This document shows, piece after piece, positions 1 to 8,040 of a stretch of 16,537 nt of DNA (the stretch's first letter is position 1; every line of letters starts with the position of its first letter). The position numbers and the translations under genes were made by a program. The DNA is from an uncultured Chitinophagaceae bacterium (GTDB lineage Bacteria; Bacteroidota; Bacteroidia; Chitinophagales; Chitinophagaceae): the NCBI GenBank assembly GCA_934502905.1, contig CAKSVK010000075.1:1-16537 (forward strand), given 5' to 3'. The notes beneath the pieces are model-generated. The model did not search any database, was not told the origin of the DNA, and saw only the letters and a list, made by a program, of their open reading frames with translations.

Positions 1-6
1 AATTGA

Positions 7-2397
7 ATGAAGCTTATTTACCTGCTATTATTTCTATTTACATGTTCATCTGTATTTTCTCAAACCGGCAATATCAGAGGAACCATTCAAACATCGGACG
101 GCAAGCCTGCCGAATCTGTTTCGGTGTCGTTGAAAGGGACTAATAAAGGGACGGCCGCTAACAAACAGGGACGTTACGAGATCAAAAATATCATACCCGG
201 CGATTATATCATTTCTACATCTTTCGTGGGACTGGAGACAAAGGAAGCCGCGGTTACAATAGCGGCAGGAGAAACCATAACCGTGGATTTTGTGCTGATA
301 GAAACAGAGAAGCAATTACAGGAAGTGATCATCTCTTCCCGCCGCATCAAAACAAGCAGTGAATATGTATCTAAAATGCCGCTTAAAAACCTGGAAAATC
401 CACAAGTGTATAATATTGTTTCCGCAGACCTGATCAAACAGCAGGGCATCACCTCCTATGATGATGCTTTGAAAAATGTACCCGGCGTATTCCGTCTGTG
501 GGAATCTACCGGACGTGACGGCGATGGCGGATCTTATTTTTCATTGCGCGGGTTTGAGACGCAGGTCACCATGCTGAACGGATTACCGGGGTTAAGCAAC
601 GGGAATTTAGATCCTGCTAACCTGGAGCGGATAGAAGTGATCAAGGGACCTTCGGGTACGTTATTCGGCAGTTCCGTAATAGGTTATGGCGGACTGGTGA
701 ACAATGTCACCAAAAAACCTTATGCCGGTTTTGGCGGAGAGGTAGGCTATACGGCAGGAAGCTTTGGACTAAACCGCGTTACGGCAGATATCAATGCGCC
801 TCTGACAAAGGATAATACGCTGTTGGCCCGTATCAATACTGCCTATCACAGCGAAAACAGCTTCCAGGACTACGGCTTCAGAAAATCTTTCTTTTTTGCA
901 CCCACCCTATCCTATAAGGCTTCTGACCGCCTGTCGTTTTTGATCGTAACCGAATTTATGCAGGAAGAAAAAACCAATCCTTTAATGATTTTTCTGGGAA
1001 GGGAAAAGCCACTACAATTTAAAAACATCGACGATTTAAATTATAATAAGAAACTGTCCCTTACCAGTAACGACCTTTCGATCAAATCACCGCGTTATAA
1101 CATACAGGCGCAGATGCTCTATAAGCTATCAGAGCAATGGACCTCACAAACCGTGCTTTCTAACGGGCAGGCAAATTCAGACGGATATTATACTTACCTG
1201 TATGATAATGAAGACGGTCACCGCGACTTTGGATTATGGGTCACAAAAACCAATTCAACCACCAATACTACCGATATACAGCAAAATTTTATCGGGGATT
1301 TTCATATCGGCTCTTTCAGGAACAGGGTTGTTGTGGGTGTGGACTACTTCTCCCGGAAGATCTCTTCTTCCGGCACAGGTTACAAAAGGATACATAACGT
1401 AAACCTGCAGGGGGAGATCAATTACAGGGATCCCGATAATCTCGGACAAGATCTGCCTGTAACAACTTTAACACGACCATCAGTGGATGCATTACTGGCC
1501 ACCGCCCAGGGATATCCCTGGAGCCCGGAGGATAAGGCCTACAGCGCTTATGTCTCTGATGTATTCAATATCACACCACAGTTGTCGGCAATGGCAAGTC
1601 TGCGGGTAGATCATTTTAAAAACAGCGAATTCAGCCAAACCTCATTATCGCCGAAATTCGGTATTATGTACCAGCCTGTGCAGGACCAGGTGGCTGTTTT
1701 TGCCAACTATATGAACGGATTCAGGAATATAGCCCCGGGAGGTGTATTTGACCAGGACGGTAATCCGACAGGAGAGATCAGGAACTTCAAACCAGAACAC
1801 GCCAACCAGTTCGAGGCCGGGATTAAAACCAACCTGGTGAAGGACCTACTGAATGCCACCATCAGCTATTACGATATAACGGTAGATAATAAGGTAATCA
1901 GCGATCCTTCTAACCCCAACAATTCCATACAATCCGGAAAAGCCGGAAGCAAAGGCATAGAAGTGGATGTACAGGCAACCCTGGCAGCAGGACTGAATAT
2001 ACTTGTTGGATATAGTTACAATGACAGCAAGGTATTGAAAGGAGATCCTGCCAATGCCTGGTTTGAAAAAGGGAAAAGACCGATGGAGTCTGGTCCTGCC
2101 CACCTGGCCAATGTATGGGCGACCTACAGGATAACAGCGGGTGCCTTAAGTGGCTGGGGGATCGGGTTCGGCGGTAACTATGTCGGAGAAAACCCCACTT
2201 TAAATCTTTCTACGACCGGTGTTTTCACTATTCCTGCCTATACTGTTTTAAACAGCTCTTTGTTTTATAACCCCGGCAGGTTCCGCATCGGCTTCAACCT
2301 GAACAATATGACCAATAAAGGTTACGCAGGCGGATGGAGCACCGTGAACCCACAAAAGACAAGGAACTTTGTGGCAAGCCTGGCATATAAATTTTAA
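7..2397 (+). CDS. TonB-dependent outer-membrane receptor, siderophore (FhuA/FepA-like) type
   Basis: Predicted outer-membrane gated channel that imports a ferric siderophore or similar ligand using TonB/ExbBD energy. The 796-residue protein starts with a signal peptide (hydrophobic residues 4-17, cleavage near FSQ 17-19). A carboxypeptidase-regulatory-like beta-sandwich follows at about 21-100 (GTIQTSDGKPAESVSV), the N-terminal extension usual in Bacteroidota receptors. A TonB-box-like LQEVIIS lies at 104-110. The plug domain spans about 130-235, with NVPGVF, SLRGFE and KGPSGTLFG (213-221), a hallmark of siderophore receptors. The rest is the beta-barrel, ending in aromatic Phe as expected for BAM-dependent assembly. 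Length is normal and both ends are present. The start lies 6 bases from the window edge, so its ribosome-binding site and promoter are not visible. No SusD-like partner follows, which argues against a SusC glycan importer. The family is secure; the substrate is inferred. Confidence 0.93.
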   Translation: MKLIYLLLFLFTCSSVFSQTGNIRGTIQTSDGKPAESVSVSLKGTNKGTAANKQGRYEIKNIIPGDYIISTSFVGLETKEAAVTIAAGETITVDFVLIETEKQLQEVIISSRRIKTSSEYVSKMPLKNLENPQVYNIVSADLIKQQGITSYDDALKNVPGVFRLWESTGRDGDGGSYFSLRGFETQVTMLNGLPGLSNGNLDPANLERIEVIKGPSGTLFGSSVIGYGGLVNNVTKKPYAGFGGEVGYTAGSFGLNRVTADINAPLTKDNTLLARINTAYHSENSFQDYGFRKSFFFAPTLSYKASDRLSFLIVTEFMQEEKTNPLMIFLGREKPLQFKNIDDLNYNKKLSLTSNDLSIKSPRYNIQAQMLYKLSEQWTSQTVLSNGQANSDGYYTYLYDNEDGHRDFGLWVTKTNSTTNTTDIQQNFIGDFHIGSFRNRVVVGVDYFSRKISSSGTGYKRIHNVNLQGEINYRDPDNLGQDLPVTTLTRPSVDALLATAQGYPWSPEDKAYSAYVSDVFNITPQLSAMASLRVDHFKNSEFSQTSLSPKFGIMYQPVQDQVAVFANYMNGFRNIAPGGVFDQDGNPTGEIRNFKPEHANQFEAGIKTNLVKDLLNATISYYDITVDNKVISDPSNPNNSIQSGKAGSKGIEVDVQATLAAGLNILVGYSYNDSKVLKGDPANAWFEKGKRPMESGPAHLANVWATYRITAGALSGWGIGFGGNYVGENPTLNLSTTGVFTIPAYTVLNSSLFYNPGRFRIGFNLNNMTNKGYAGGWSTVNPQKTRNFVASLAYKF

Positions 2398-2400
2398 AAG

Positions 2401-2460
2401 CGTCACCGATTGGTTCAACTTGTATCTGAGCTGCATGTGAGGACAGGTGCAGGGGTGACG
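2401..2460. repeat. Nested inverted repeat; degenerate copy of the AAGA-loop hairpin
   Basis: The outer arms CGTCACC (2401-2407) and GGTGACG (2454-2460) are exact reverse complements. Nested inside, 2431-2452 forms an imperfect 9-position stem (one mismatch, one wobble). It matches 19 of 22 bases of the perfect hairpin at 16209-16230. The upstream GTATCTGAG (2422-2430) also matches GTATCTCAG (16186-16194) at 8 of 9 positions, so the similarity extends beyond the hairpin, with an indel between. It starts 3 bases after the receptor stop codon, so it would lie in that mRNA's 3' end. Confidence 0.55.
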
Positions 2461-2558
2461 GATTACCGGTTGCGCATCTTTAACCGCTGACACAAGTCTT
2501 CCTAGAGGGCGACTTGATGCCGGTTAATGCTACCGGACTGTATCCGGACTTTTATTAT

Positions 2559-2674
2559 ACCCTGATACAATCAGGGTGAGCTTTTCCGGCACAAGTGACC
2601 GGCAAGCCGAACACTTGCGACAGAAAGAGCCAGGAAGAGGTGATATAGCGGATAAATAGTTGTATCAGCAGGGT
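2559..2674. repeat. Inverted-repeat-bounded 116-bp block with an internal hairpin
   Basis: The left arm ACCCTGATACAA (2559-2570) is the reverse complement of the right arm TTGTATCAGCAGGGT (2660-2674), apart from a 3-base insertion in the right arm; the inner 9 bp match exactly. The left arm also begins a compact local hairpin, ACCCTGAT (2559-2566) and ATCAGGGT (2570-2577) around loop ACA. Local and long-range pairings are therefore mutually exclusive. No T-run follows the local hairpin on either strand, so it is not a standard terminator. A small non-autonomous mobile element or a chance structure are both possible. Confidence 0.4.
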
Positions 2675-2737
2675 CTCACGCTTTGCTTTGTGTGGCTGTG
2701 CCCCCTTGCGTCCTTCGAAGATGAATTTCCAAATTTT

Positions 2738-2769
2738 GCTGCCCGTTGCGTGTCTTCACGCAACTTTGC
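2738..2769. repeat. TCTT-loop hairpin repeat, copy 1
   Basis: A perfect 8-bp hairpin, GTTGCGTG (2745-2752) and CACGCAAC (2757-2764) around loop TCTT. With its flanks (GCTGCCC before, ACTTT after) it closely matches 16240-16272, with one single-base gap and a few substitutions. One substitution pair keeps base pairing: T-A at 2747/2762 here, C-G at 16250/16265 there. It lies in the spacer between two convergent genes. Confidence 0.65.
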
Positions 2770-2808
2770 CGGATTGATGATAGTGTCCCCCACATGCATT
2801 GGTATTAT

Positions 2809-2861
2809 ACGGCCTGCCTCCCGTATGTGCAGGTAGTATCATGAGGTATCCCGCAGGCCGT
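2809..2861. repeat. Perfect 9-bp inverted repeat with an alternative partner
   Basis: ACGGCCTGC (2809-2817) and GCAGGCCGT (2853-2861) are exact reverse complements around a 35-base loop. CCTGC (2813-2817) can instead pair with GCAGG at 2829-2833, giving a smaller competing stem. GTATC occurs twice in the loop (2836-2840 and 2846-2850). It lies downstream of the ypdA-like gene on the minus strand, about 85 bases past its stop, with no T-run beside it. Function unknown. Confidence 0.45.
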
Positions 2862-2945
2862 TCTCCGGACGATTTGAGAAGCCTGAAAAAACAATCTTTT
2901 ATAAGAAACGTCTTTTATAAATTGAAGCAGAAAGTACAAGCCGCT

Positions 2946-3926
2946 TCATGCCGGGTGCATTACCTGTTTCCTGGCAATATCGCTGATGATCAGCACCGCA
3001 TGCTCTCTTGAATTTTCGATAAACCAGCTATGGGTGTCCATGCCGCCGCAGACTACTCCTGCAAGGTATATATTAGGCTGATTGGTTTCATTCGTCAGCG
3101 GATTATAACTGGGCTTTAGGAGCGCGTCATCCGATAACTGTATACCCGCATTTCGCAGGAAGGAAAAATCCGGCTTATAGCCCGTCATAGCTATTACATA
3201 ATCATTGGGGATGCTTACCACGCCTTCGGGCGTCTGTATATCCACACTGTGCTCATGCACTTCTTTAAGGGTAGAATGAAAATAAGCTTTAATACTGCCT
3301 TCCGCGATCCGGTTTTCAATATCAGGCTTCACCCAGTATTTCACTCTCCGCCCGATCTCCCCTTCCCGTATCACCATCGTTACATCCGCTCCTTTGCGAT
3401 AAGTTTCCAGCGCAGCATCCACGGCGGAATTATTGGCGCCTACTACTATCACTTTCTGCATGGCATAAAAATGGGGCTCCTTGTAATAATGGGTCACTTT
3501 AGGCAACCTTTCTCCCGGGATATTCATTAATACGGGTATACCATAAAATCCCGTGGCAATAATAATATAACGTGCGCTATACCTGGCTTTTGCCGTCGTT
3601 ACTTCATACAGGTCACCGGATGGATGAATGGACGTAACTTCTTCCTGCAGCTTTACATGCAGGTCATAAGAAAGGGTCGCACGCCGGTAATATTCCAGCG
3701 CCTCGCTTCGGGTGGGCTTAACAGATATAGACACAAAAGGAATGCCCCCTATTTCCAGCCTTTCCGATGTGGAGAAAAAGGTCATATTATAGGGATAATT
3801 GTACAAAGAATTTACCAGGCATCCTTTTTCCAGTATGCAATAATGGATGTTCTTTTTCCTGGCTTCCAGCGCACACGCGAGTCCGATTGGACCACCTCCA
3901 ACAATAATCAGATCAAAATGCTCCAT
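2946..3926 (-). CDS. ypdA: YpdA-family FAD/NAD(P)-dependent thiol reductase-like protein
   Basis: A 326-residue flavoprotein of the YpdA/Bdr family, related to thioredoxin reductase; characterised Firmicutes members reduce bacillithiol disulfide with NADPH. The FAD-binding Rossmann motif is IIVGGGPIG at the N-terminus. The family signature NMTFFSTSE is at 47-55, the FAD-side ATG at 124-126, and the NAD(P)-binding VVGANNSAVDAA at about 161-172. The C-terminal NIYLAGVVCGG is the FAD-contact motif. A frame extends 21 codons upstream to 3989, but I place the start at 3926 (MEHFDLIIVGGG), because family members begin a few residues before the glycine motif. Oddity: position 14, an active-site cysteine in characterised YpdA proteins as I recall, is Ile; Cys18 is nearby. 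The gene is divergent from the SPFH gene. The family is confident; bacillithiol reduction is not established. Confidence 0.85.
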   Translation of the reverse strand: MEHFDLIIVGGGPIGLACALEARKKNIHYCILEKGCLVNSLYNYPYNMTFFSTSERLEIGGIPFVSISVKPTRSEALEYYRRATLSYDLHVKLQEEVTSIHPSGDLYEVTTAKARYSARYIIIATGFYGIPVLMNIPGERLPKVTHYYKEPHFYAMQKVIVVGANNSAVDAALETYRKGADVTMVIREGEIGRRVKYWVKPDIENRIAEGSIKAYFHSTLKEVHEHSVDIQTPEGVVSIPNDYVIAMTGYKPDFSFLRNAGIQLSDDALLKPSYNPLTNETNQPNIYLAGVVCGGMDTHSWFIENSREHAVLIISDIARKQVMHPA

Positions 3927-4002
3927 AAATAACAATTCTGAATAATGAAGCCCATTAGAATGGGCAATCCGGCAGGCTGCAGGTAACATTACCAGCCAAA
4001 TG

Positions 4003-4010
4003 CAAATTTA
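4003..4010 (-). promoter_or_regulatory. Candidate -7 element for the ypdA-like gene
   Basis: On the minus strand this reads TAAATTTG, an exact match to the Bacteroidota -7 consensus TAnnTTTG. It would give a leader of about 70 bases before the chosen start at 3926. The nearest upstream TTTG (4037-4040 on this strand) is 26 bp away, longer than the usual 17-23 bp, so the -33 part is unsupported. Confidence 0.35.
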
Positions 4011-4049
4011 TTAATTTAAAAGCAGTATTTTCATTTCAAAGTTTGTTAT

Positions 4050-4985
4050 ATGGAGTTTCTTTTATCTTATGGTTGGATCATATTCCTGCTGGTCATTGCT
4101 TTCAGCGGGTTGGTGGCAGTGAACCAGGGCACTATTTCCGTTGTCACCATGTTTGGTAAATACAGGAGGATTTTAAAGCCGGGGTTGAATTTTAAGATCC
4201 CGATCCTGGAGCAGATCTATAAAAGGGTTTCTATTCAAAACCGGTCTGTTGAGCTGGAGTTCCAGGCTGTCACCTCCGACCAGGCAAACGTATATTTTAA
4301 AAATATGCTGCTGTACGCCGTGCAAAACGCGGAAGAAGAAACCATCAAAAAAGTGGCATTCAAATTCATCAGCGAGCGCGACCTGATGCAGGCGCTTACA
4401 CGTACCCTTGAAGGAACCATCCGTTCGTTTGTGGCTACAAAAAAGCAGGCGGAAATTCTTGGATTGCGGAAAGAGATCGTGGAATATGTGAAGGAACAGA
4501 TAGACCATCTGCTGGAGGACTGGGGATATCACCTGCTGGATCTTCAGATCAACGATATCACTTTTGATAAGGTGATACTGGACAGCATGAGTAAAGTGGT
4601 AGCCAGTAACAACCTGAAAGCAGCGGCCGAAAATGAAGGACAGGCATTGCTGATCACAAAGACCAAAGCAGCAGAAGCCGATGGGAACGCCATCAAAATT
4701 GCAGCGGAAGCCGAAAGAGAAGCTGCCAAGCTGAGAGGGCAGGGTGTGGCGCTGTTCCGTGAAGAGGTGGCCAGGGGTATGAGCCATGCTGCCGAGCAAA
4801 TGAAACAGGCCAACCTGGATACCAACGTCATCCTGTTCAGCATGTGGACGGAAGCGGTAAAGAACTTTGCCGAGTATGGCAAAGGTAATATTATATTCCT
4901 CGACGGAAGCAGCGATGGCATGCAGAATACCATGAAGCAGATCATGGCTTTAATGAAGCTGGATGCCACACAAAAGCTGGAATAA
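4050..4985 (+). CDS. SPFH/band-7 domain membrane protein, HIR/stomatin-like
   Basis: A 311-residue membrane-anchored SPFH (prohibitin/stomatin/flotillin) protein, expected to form oligomeric scaffolds on the inner membrane. One N-terminal transmembrane segment (about 4-24) leads into the SPFH domain (about 25-190), with VNQGTISVVTMFGKY and KPGLNFKIP typical of the family. A charged, alanine-rich helical stretch at about 190-245 is the usual coiled-coil. The tail, with ILFSMWTEAVKNFAEYGKG and IIFLDG, is like bacterial relatives of plant hypersensitive-induced-response proteins. No NfeD-type partner or FtsH protease gene lies next to it, so it appears transcribed alone. It is 124 bp from the divergent ypdA-like gene. 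SD signal is weak. Family confident; client proteins and role unknown. Confidence 0.88.
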   Translation: MEFLLSYGWIIFLLVIAFSGLVAVNQGTISVVTMFGKYRRILKPGLNFKIPILEQIYKRVSIQNRSVELEFQAVTSDQANVYFKNMLLYAVQNAEEETIKKVAFKFISERDLMQALTRTLEGTIRSFVATKKQAEILGLRKEIVEYVKEQIDHLLEDWGYHLLDLQINDITFDKVILDSMSKVVASNNLKAAAENEGQALLITKTKAAEADGNAIKIAAEAEREAAKLRGQGVALFREEVARGMSHAAEQMKQANLDTNVILFSMWTEAVKNFAEYGKGNIIFLDGSSDGMQNTMKQIMALMKLDATQKLE

Positions 4986-5135
4986 CTTCAGGGGATAACT
5001 CAAACGAAGACAGATAGCGGGATGAAGGCGCTTGTTTCCGAAAGAGACAATTCATAACATATTGTTGTTTGACGGTGATATCTTCCCGGTAATGGGTGCT
5101 GTTCTTCCTGTAATACCCTGGCCTCAGCCCCTAGT

Positions 5136-5144
5136 TTATTCACA
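5136..5144 (+). promoter_or_regulatory. DnaA-box-like 9-mer upstream of parE
   Basis: TTATTCACA fits the relaxed DnaA-box consensus TTATNCACA. It is single and lies in the 276-bp spacer 118 bp before parE. One such match in a window this size could easily be chance. Confidence 0.2.
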
Positions 5145-5184
5145 ACGGTGCATATTCTCTGCCACCGCAATCCTTCTGTTTTAT

Positions 5185-5192
5185 TATATTTG
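5185..5192 (+). promoter_or_regulatory. Candidate -7 element of the parE operon promoter
   Basis: TATATTTG matches the Bacteroidota -7 consensus TAnnTTTG exactly and lies 69 bp before the parE start. I do not see a TTTG/TTG -33 element at the proper spacing. It is the best promoter candidate in the spacer before the five-gene co-directional run. AAAGGA at 5246-5251, 10 bases before the parE ATG, is a moderate ribosome-binding site. Confidence 0.4.
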
Positions 5193-5261
5193 CCGCAATT
5201 TAGAAACTAAAATAATTAGCATATTGCTGATTATCTACCATAGATAAAGGAATAAAATAAT

Positions 5262-7166
5262 ATGGCGGAAGCAAAGCAAAACACGTTTGAGTATACCGAA
5301 GATTCGATCAGGTCACTTGACTGGCGGGAGCATATCCGGCTTCGCCCGGGGATGTATATCGGGAAGCTGGGAGACGGCAGCAGCGCGGATGATGGCATCT
5401 ATGTATTGCTGAAGGAAGTGCTGGATAACTGTATTGACGAGCATATGATGGGTTACGGACGGCAGGTAGATATTACAGTAGCAGAAAAGACCATTACGGT
5501 AAGGGATTACGGCCGCGGTATCCCGTTGGGAAAGGTAGTAGATGTAGTGAGCAAGATAAACACCGGGGCTAAATACGACAGCAGGGCCTTTCAAAAGTCT
5601 GTCGGGTTGAATGGTGTGGGTACCAAGGCTGTTAACGCGCTCAGCCATTATTTTAAGGTCACGGCAGTAAGGGACGGCAAAGAAAAAACAGCAGAGTTTG
5701 CACGGGGGGTACTGACCAAGGAGCACAAAGAAGCCAAATCCACCGAGAGCAACGGTACCCTGGTTTCCTTTATTCCCGACGATACGGTATTTAAAAATTT
5801 CAACTTCCGCCAGGATTATATTGAAGACCTGCTGTGGAACTACTGCTACCTGAATGCTGGGCTGGTGATCACCCTTAACGGGAAGAAGTTTGTAAGTAAA
5901 AACGGGTTGCTGGACCTGTTACAGCGCAAAACAAATGAAGATGAGCTCCGCTATAATATTGTACACCTGAAAGGTGAGGACATAGAAGCAGCGATCACCC
6001 ATAATAATGATTACGGTGAAGAATACTTCAGCTTTGTAAACGGACAATATACCACGCAGGGGGGTACTCACCAGCAGGCTTTCAGGGAAGCCTACGTGAA
6101 AGTAATAAGGGATTTTTACAAAAAGGACTACGAGGTAGCGGATATCCGGCAAAGCATTGTTGCCGCCATAGCGGTACGGGTAGTAGAGCCTGTATTTGAA
6201 AGCCAGACAAAAACAAAGCTGGGCTCTCAGTATATGCACGAAGGAGGTCCCAGCATGAAAAATTTCATCCTGGAATTCCTGTCCAAAGAGCTGGATAACT
6301 ACCTTCATAAGAATCCCTCAACAGCCGAGGCGCTCAAGAAAAGAATTGAGCAAAGCGAAAGGGAAAGAAAAGACCTGGCAGGGATCAAAAAGCTGGCCAA
6401 CGAAAGAGCCAAGAAAGCCAACCTGCATAACCGGAAGCTGCGGGATTGCCGCGTTCACCTGAATGCCGAACCTCCTAATAAAGGCAAGGAAGAGTTTTAT
6501 GCAAAGCAGCTCGAAAGCACTATTTTCATTACAGAGGGCGACTCCGCCAGCGGTTCTATCACCAAGGCGAGGAATGTAGAGACCCAGGCTGTTTTCAGCC
6601 TGAGGGGCAAGCCGTTGAACAGCTTCGGACTTACCAAGAAAGTGGTATATGAAAACGAGGAGTTCAACCTGCTGCAACATGCGTTGAACATAGAAGAAGG
6701 CATTGAAGGATTGCGTTATAATAATGTAGTTATTGCGACGGATGCGGATGTGGACGGTATGCATATCCGTTTGCTGCTGCTTACCTTTTTCCTGCAGTTC
6801 TTCCCCGACCTGGTGAAAAAGGAACACGTTCATATACTGGAGACGCCACTGTTCAGGGTAAGGAACAAGCAAACCACTATTTATTGCTACGACGAAGCTG
6901 AAAAGAAAGCCGCTATAAAAAAGCTCGGCAGCAAGCCGGAGATTACCCGTTTCAAAGGACTGGGAGAAATTTCCCCGGACGAGTTTGTGAGATTTATCAG
7001 TTCAGACATGCGTACCCAGCCGGTGAAAGTGATGCCCGAAACCCATCTTCAGCAGTTGCTGGAATATTATATGGGGAAAAATACCCAGCAGCGGCAGGAT
7101 TTCATCATTGAAAACCTGCGTGTGGAAATGGACCTGGCTGAAGAAACAACAACGGCTGACGCCTGA
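5262..7166 (+). CDS. parE: DNA topoisomerase IV subunit B
   Basis: The 634-residue ATPase/TOPRIM subunit of type IIA topoisomerase; with ParC it decatenates replicated chromosomes and relaxes DNA. The GHKL ATPase domain carries [10 protein letters not shown] (51-60; catalytic Glu52, Mg-binding Asn56), DYGRGIP (82-88) and the ATP lid [14 protein letters not shown] (115-128). The transducer domain has the ATP-sensing QTKTKLG (315-321). TOPRIM has EGDSASGS (425-432) and DADVDG (494-499), and the C-terminus has RFKGLGE. ParE is preferred over GyrB because a ParC-type subunit follows three genes later, the length suits ParE, and there is no long GyrB insert. It leads a co-directional run, with only 24 bp to the next gene. 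Confidence 0.93.
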   Translation: MAEAKQNTFEYTEDSIRSLDWREHIRLRPGMYIGKLGDGSSADDGIYVLLKEVLDNCIDEHMMGYGRQVDITVAEKTITVRDYGRGIPLGKVVDVVSKINTGAKYDSRAFQKSVGLNGVGTKAVNALSHYFKVTAVRDGKEKTAEFARGVLTKEHKEAKSTESNGTLVSFIPDDTVFKNFNFRQDYIEDLLWNYCYLNAGLVITLNGKKFVSKNGLLDLLQRKTNEDELRYNIVHLKGEDIEAAITHNNDYGEEYFSFVNGQYTTQGGTHQQAFREAYVKVIRDFYKKDYEVADIRQSIVAAIAVRVVEPVFESQTKTKLGSQYMHEGGPSMKNFILEFLSKELDNYLHKNPSTAEALKKRIEQSERERKDLAGIKKLANERAKKANLHNRKLRDCRVHLNAEPPNKGKEEFYAKQLESTIFITEGDSASGSITKARNVETQAVFSLRGKPLNSFGLTKKVVYENEEFNLLQHALNIEEGIEGLRYNNVVIATDADVDGMHIRLLLLTFFLQFFPDLVKKEHVHILETPLFRVRNKQTTIYCYDEAEKKAAIKKLGSKPEITRFKGLGEISPDEFVRFISSDMRTQPVKVMPETHLQQLLEYYMGKNTQQRQDFIIENLRVEMDLAEETTTADA

Positions 7167-7190
7167 TTGACCCAACTTATATAAACCTAT

Positions 7191-8015
7191 ATGATACATA
7201 TTGTTTTTAATGAAGCGGATGTGGTGGTGTTGCAACAGGCCATAGAATTGGATGAATCCCTGCAGGGAACGATTGTTGCCATACGGGATGATTATGCGGT
7301 AGGACCTGTGATGAGTTGCTATACCGGTGAAGGGATCCATACCAGGAAAGAATGGTGGCGGGAAGTGCTGGAGGGTGGTGATCTGAGCGGTAAAGCAGAT
7401 ACCGGTGAAGTGGATGACTATAAAACGGTAGCAGAGCTGGTGGGCACGCTGCGCAGGAACCCGGAAGAGATCATATGGATATGGGCTGCGCAAAACAAGC
7501 ACGATGTGAGCGGCTACTACTGGCTTACACATTATATGAAGGAATTTCAGGGCAGGGTATTTATCCTGTACCTGAACAACCTGCCGTTCATCAATGAAAA
7601 GGGACAAATATTCTATCCTGCCTGGCTGCATACCATTCCGCCGAAGGAATTTCTGAAAGCAAAAAAATTAGCCAGGCCTATAACGCCCAGTGAATTTGAA
7701 ATTGATCCCGATGAATGGGTGCGCCTGGCAAATGAGAACAAAGGGATCCGTATACTGGAAGGCGGTAAGAAGCTGGTGCAGCACGACTATACATTTTATG
7801 ATACGGAACTGAAAAAGTTTATCACCAAAGACTGGCAGAAAGCCGGTAAGATCATCAGCCAGTTCCTGTCAAAAGCAAAAGAAACTACCGGCGATATGTA
7901 CCTGCTCTGGCGTTTGAAAAGCATGATCGCAGCAGGAGGACTTGACGTACAGGGTGAGCAAAAGGGACTGAAAGATTTTGAAGTAAAACTCAGGGCCGGC
8001 GATTCCGTATCGTGA
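7191..8015 (+). CDS. DUF1835 domain-containing protein, function unknown
   Basis: A 274-residue soluble protein with no signal peptide or membrane segment. I recognise the N-terminal half (MIHIVFNEADVVVLQQA, then RDDYAVGPV at about 33-41) as DUF1835-like. The C-terminal half (about 155-265), with DPDEWVRLA and LLWRLKSMI, resembles the partner domain DUF3658 often fused to it. Tryptophans are frequent (EWWREVL, IIWIWAA). No catalytic motif is obvious. It begins 24 bp after parE and ends 25 bp before the glycosyltransferase-like gene, so co-transcription with parE is likely. A link to topoisomerase function is only suggested by position. The domain call is from memory of the family. Confidence 0.75.
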   Translation: MIHIVFNEADVVVLQQAIELDESLQGTIVAIRDDYAVGPVMSCYTGEGIHTRKEWWREVLEGGDLSGKADTGEVDDYKTVAELVGTLRRNPEEIIWIWAAQNKHDVSGYYWLTHYMKEFQGRVFILYLNNLPFINEKGQIFYPAWLHTIPPKEFLKAKKLARPITPSEFEIDPDEWVRLANENKGIRILEGGKKLVQHDYTFYDTELKKFITKDWQKAGKIISQFLSKAKETTGDMYLLWRLKSMIAAGGLDVQGEQKGLKDFEVKLRAGDSVS

Positions 8016-8040
8016 GAAGCGGTATCAAAAGAATAATAAT

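Larger units (their letters stand above)
2398..2945. other. Gene-free, repeat-rich spacer between convergent genes
   Basis: No reading frame here looks coding; the 70-codon frame at 2799-3011 has no recognisable content and runs into the 3' end of the opposite gene. The spacer lies between the convergent 3' ends of the receptor and ypdA-like genes. It holds several inverted repeats, listed separately (2401-2460, 2559-2674, 2738-2769, 2809-2861). It also has a 10-bp direct repeat TCTTTTATAA at 2895-2904 and 2911-2920. I see no hairpin followed directly by a T-run, so neither flanking gene has a clear intrinsic terminator. Confidence 0.7.

Noticed and set aside
2559..2577. Perfect 8-bp hairpin as terminator of the TonB receptor gene
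   Set aside because: It is 160 bp past the stop codon, and no T-run follows on either strand.
2799..3011. A 70-codon plus-strand frame in the repeat-rich spacer
   Set aside because: It covers the 2809-2861 inverted repeat and runs antisense into the ypdA-like 3' end, with no family resemblance.
3927..3989. Upstream start at 3989 for the ypdA-like gene
   Set aside because: The 21 extra residues have no counterpart in the family, which begins just before GGGPxG.
5032..5247. A 71-codon plus-strand frame between the SPFH gene and parE
   Set aside because: No recognisable motif, no ribosome-binding site, and it overlaps the candidate parE promoter at 5185-5192.
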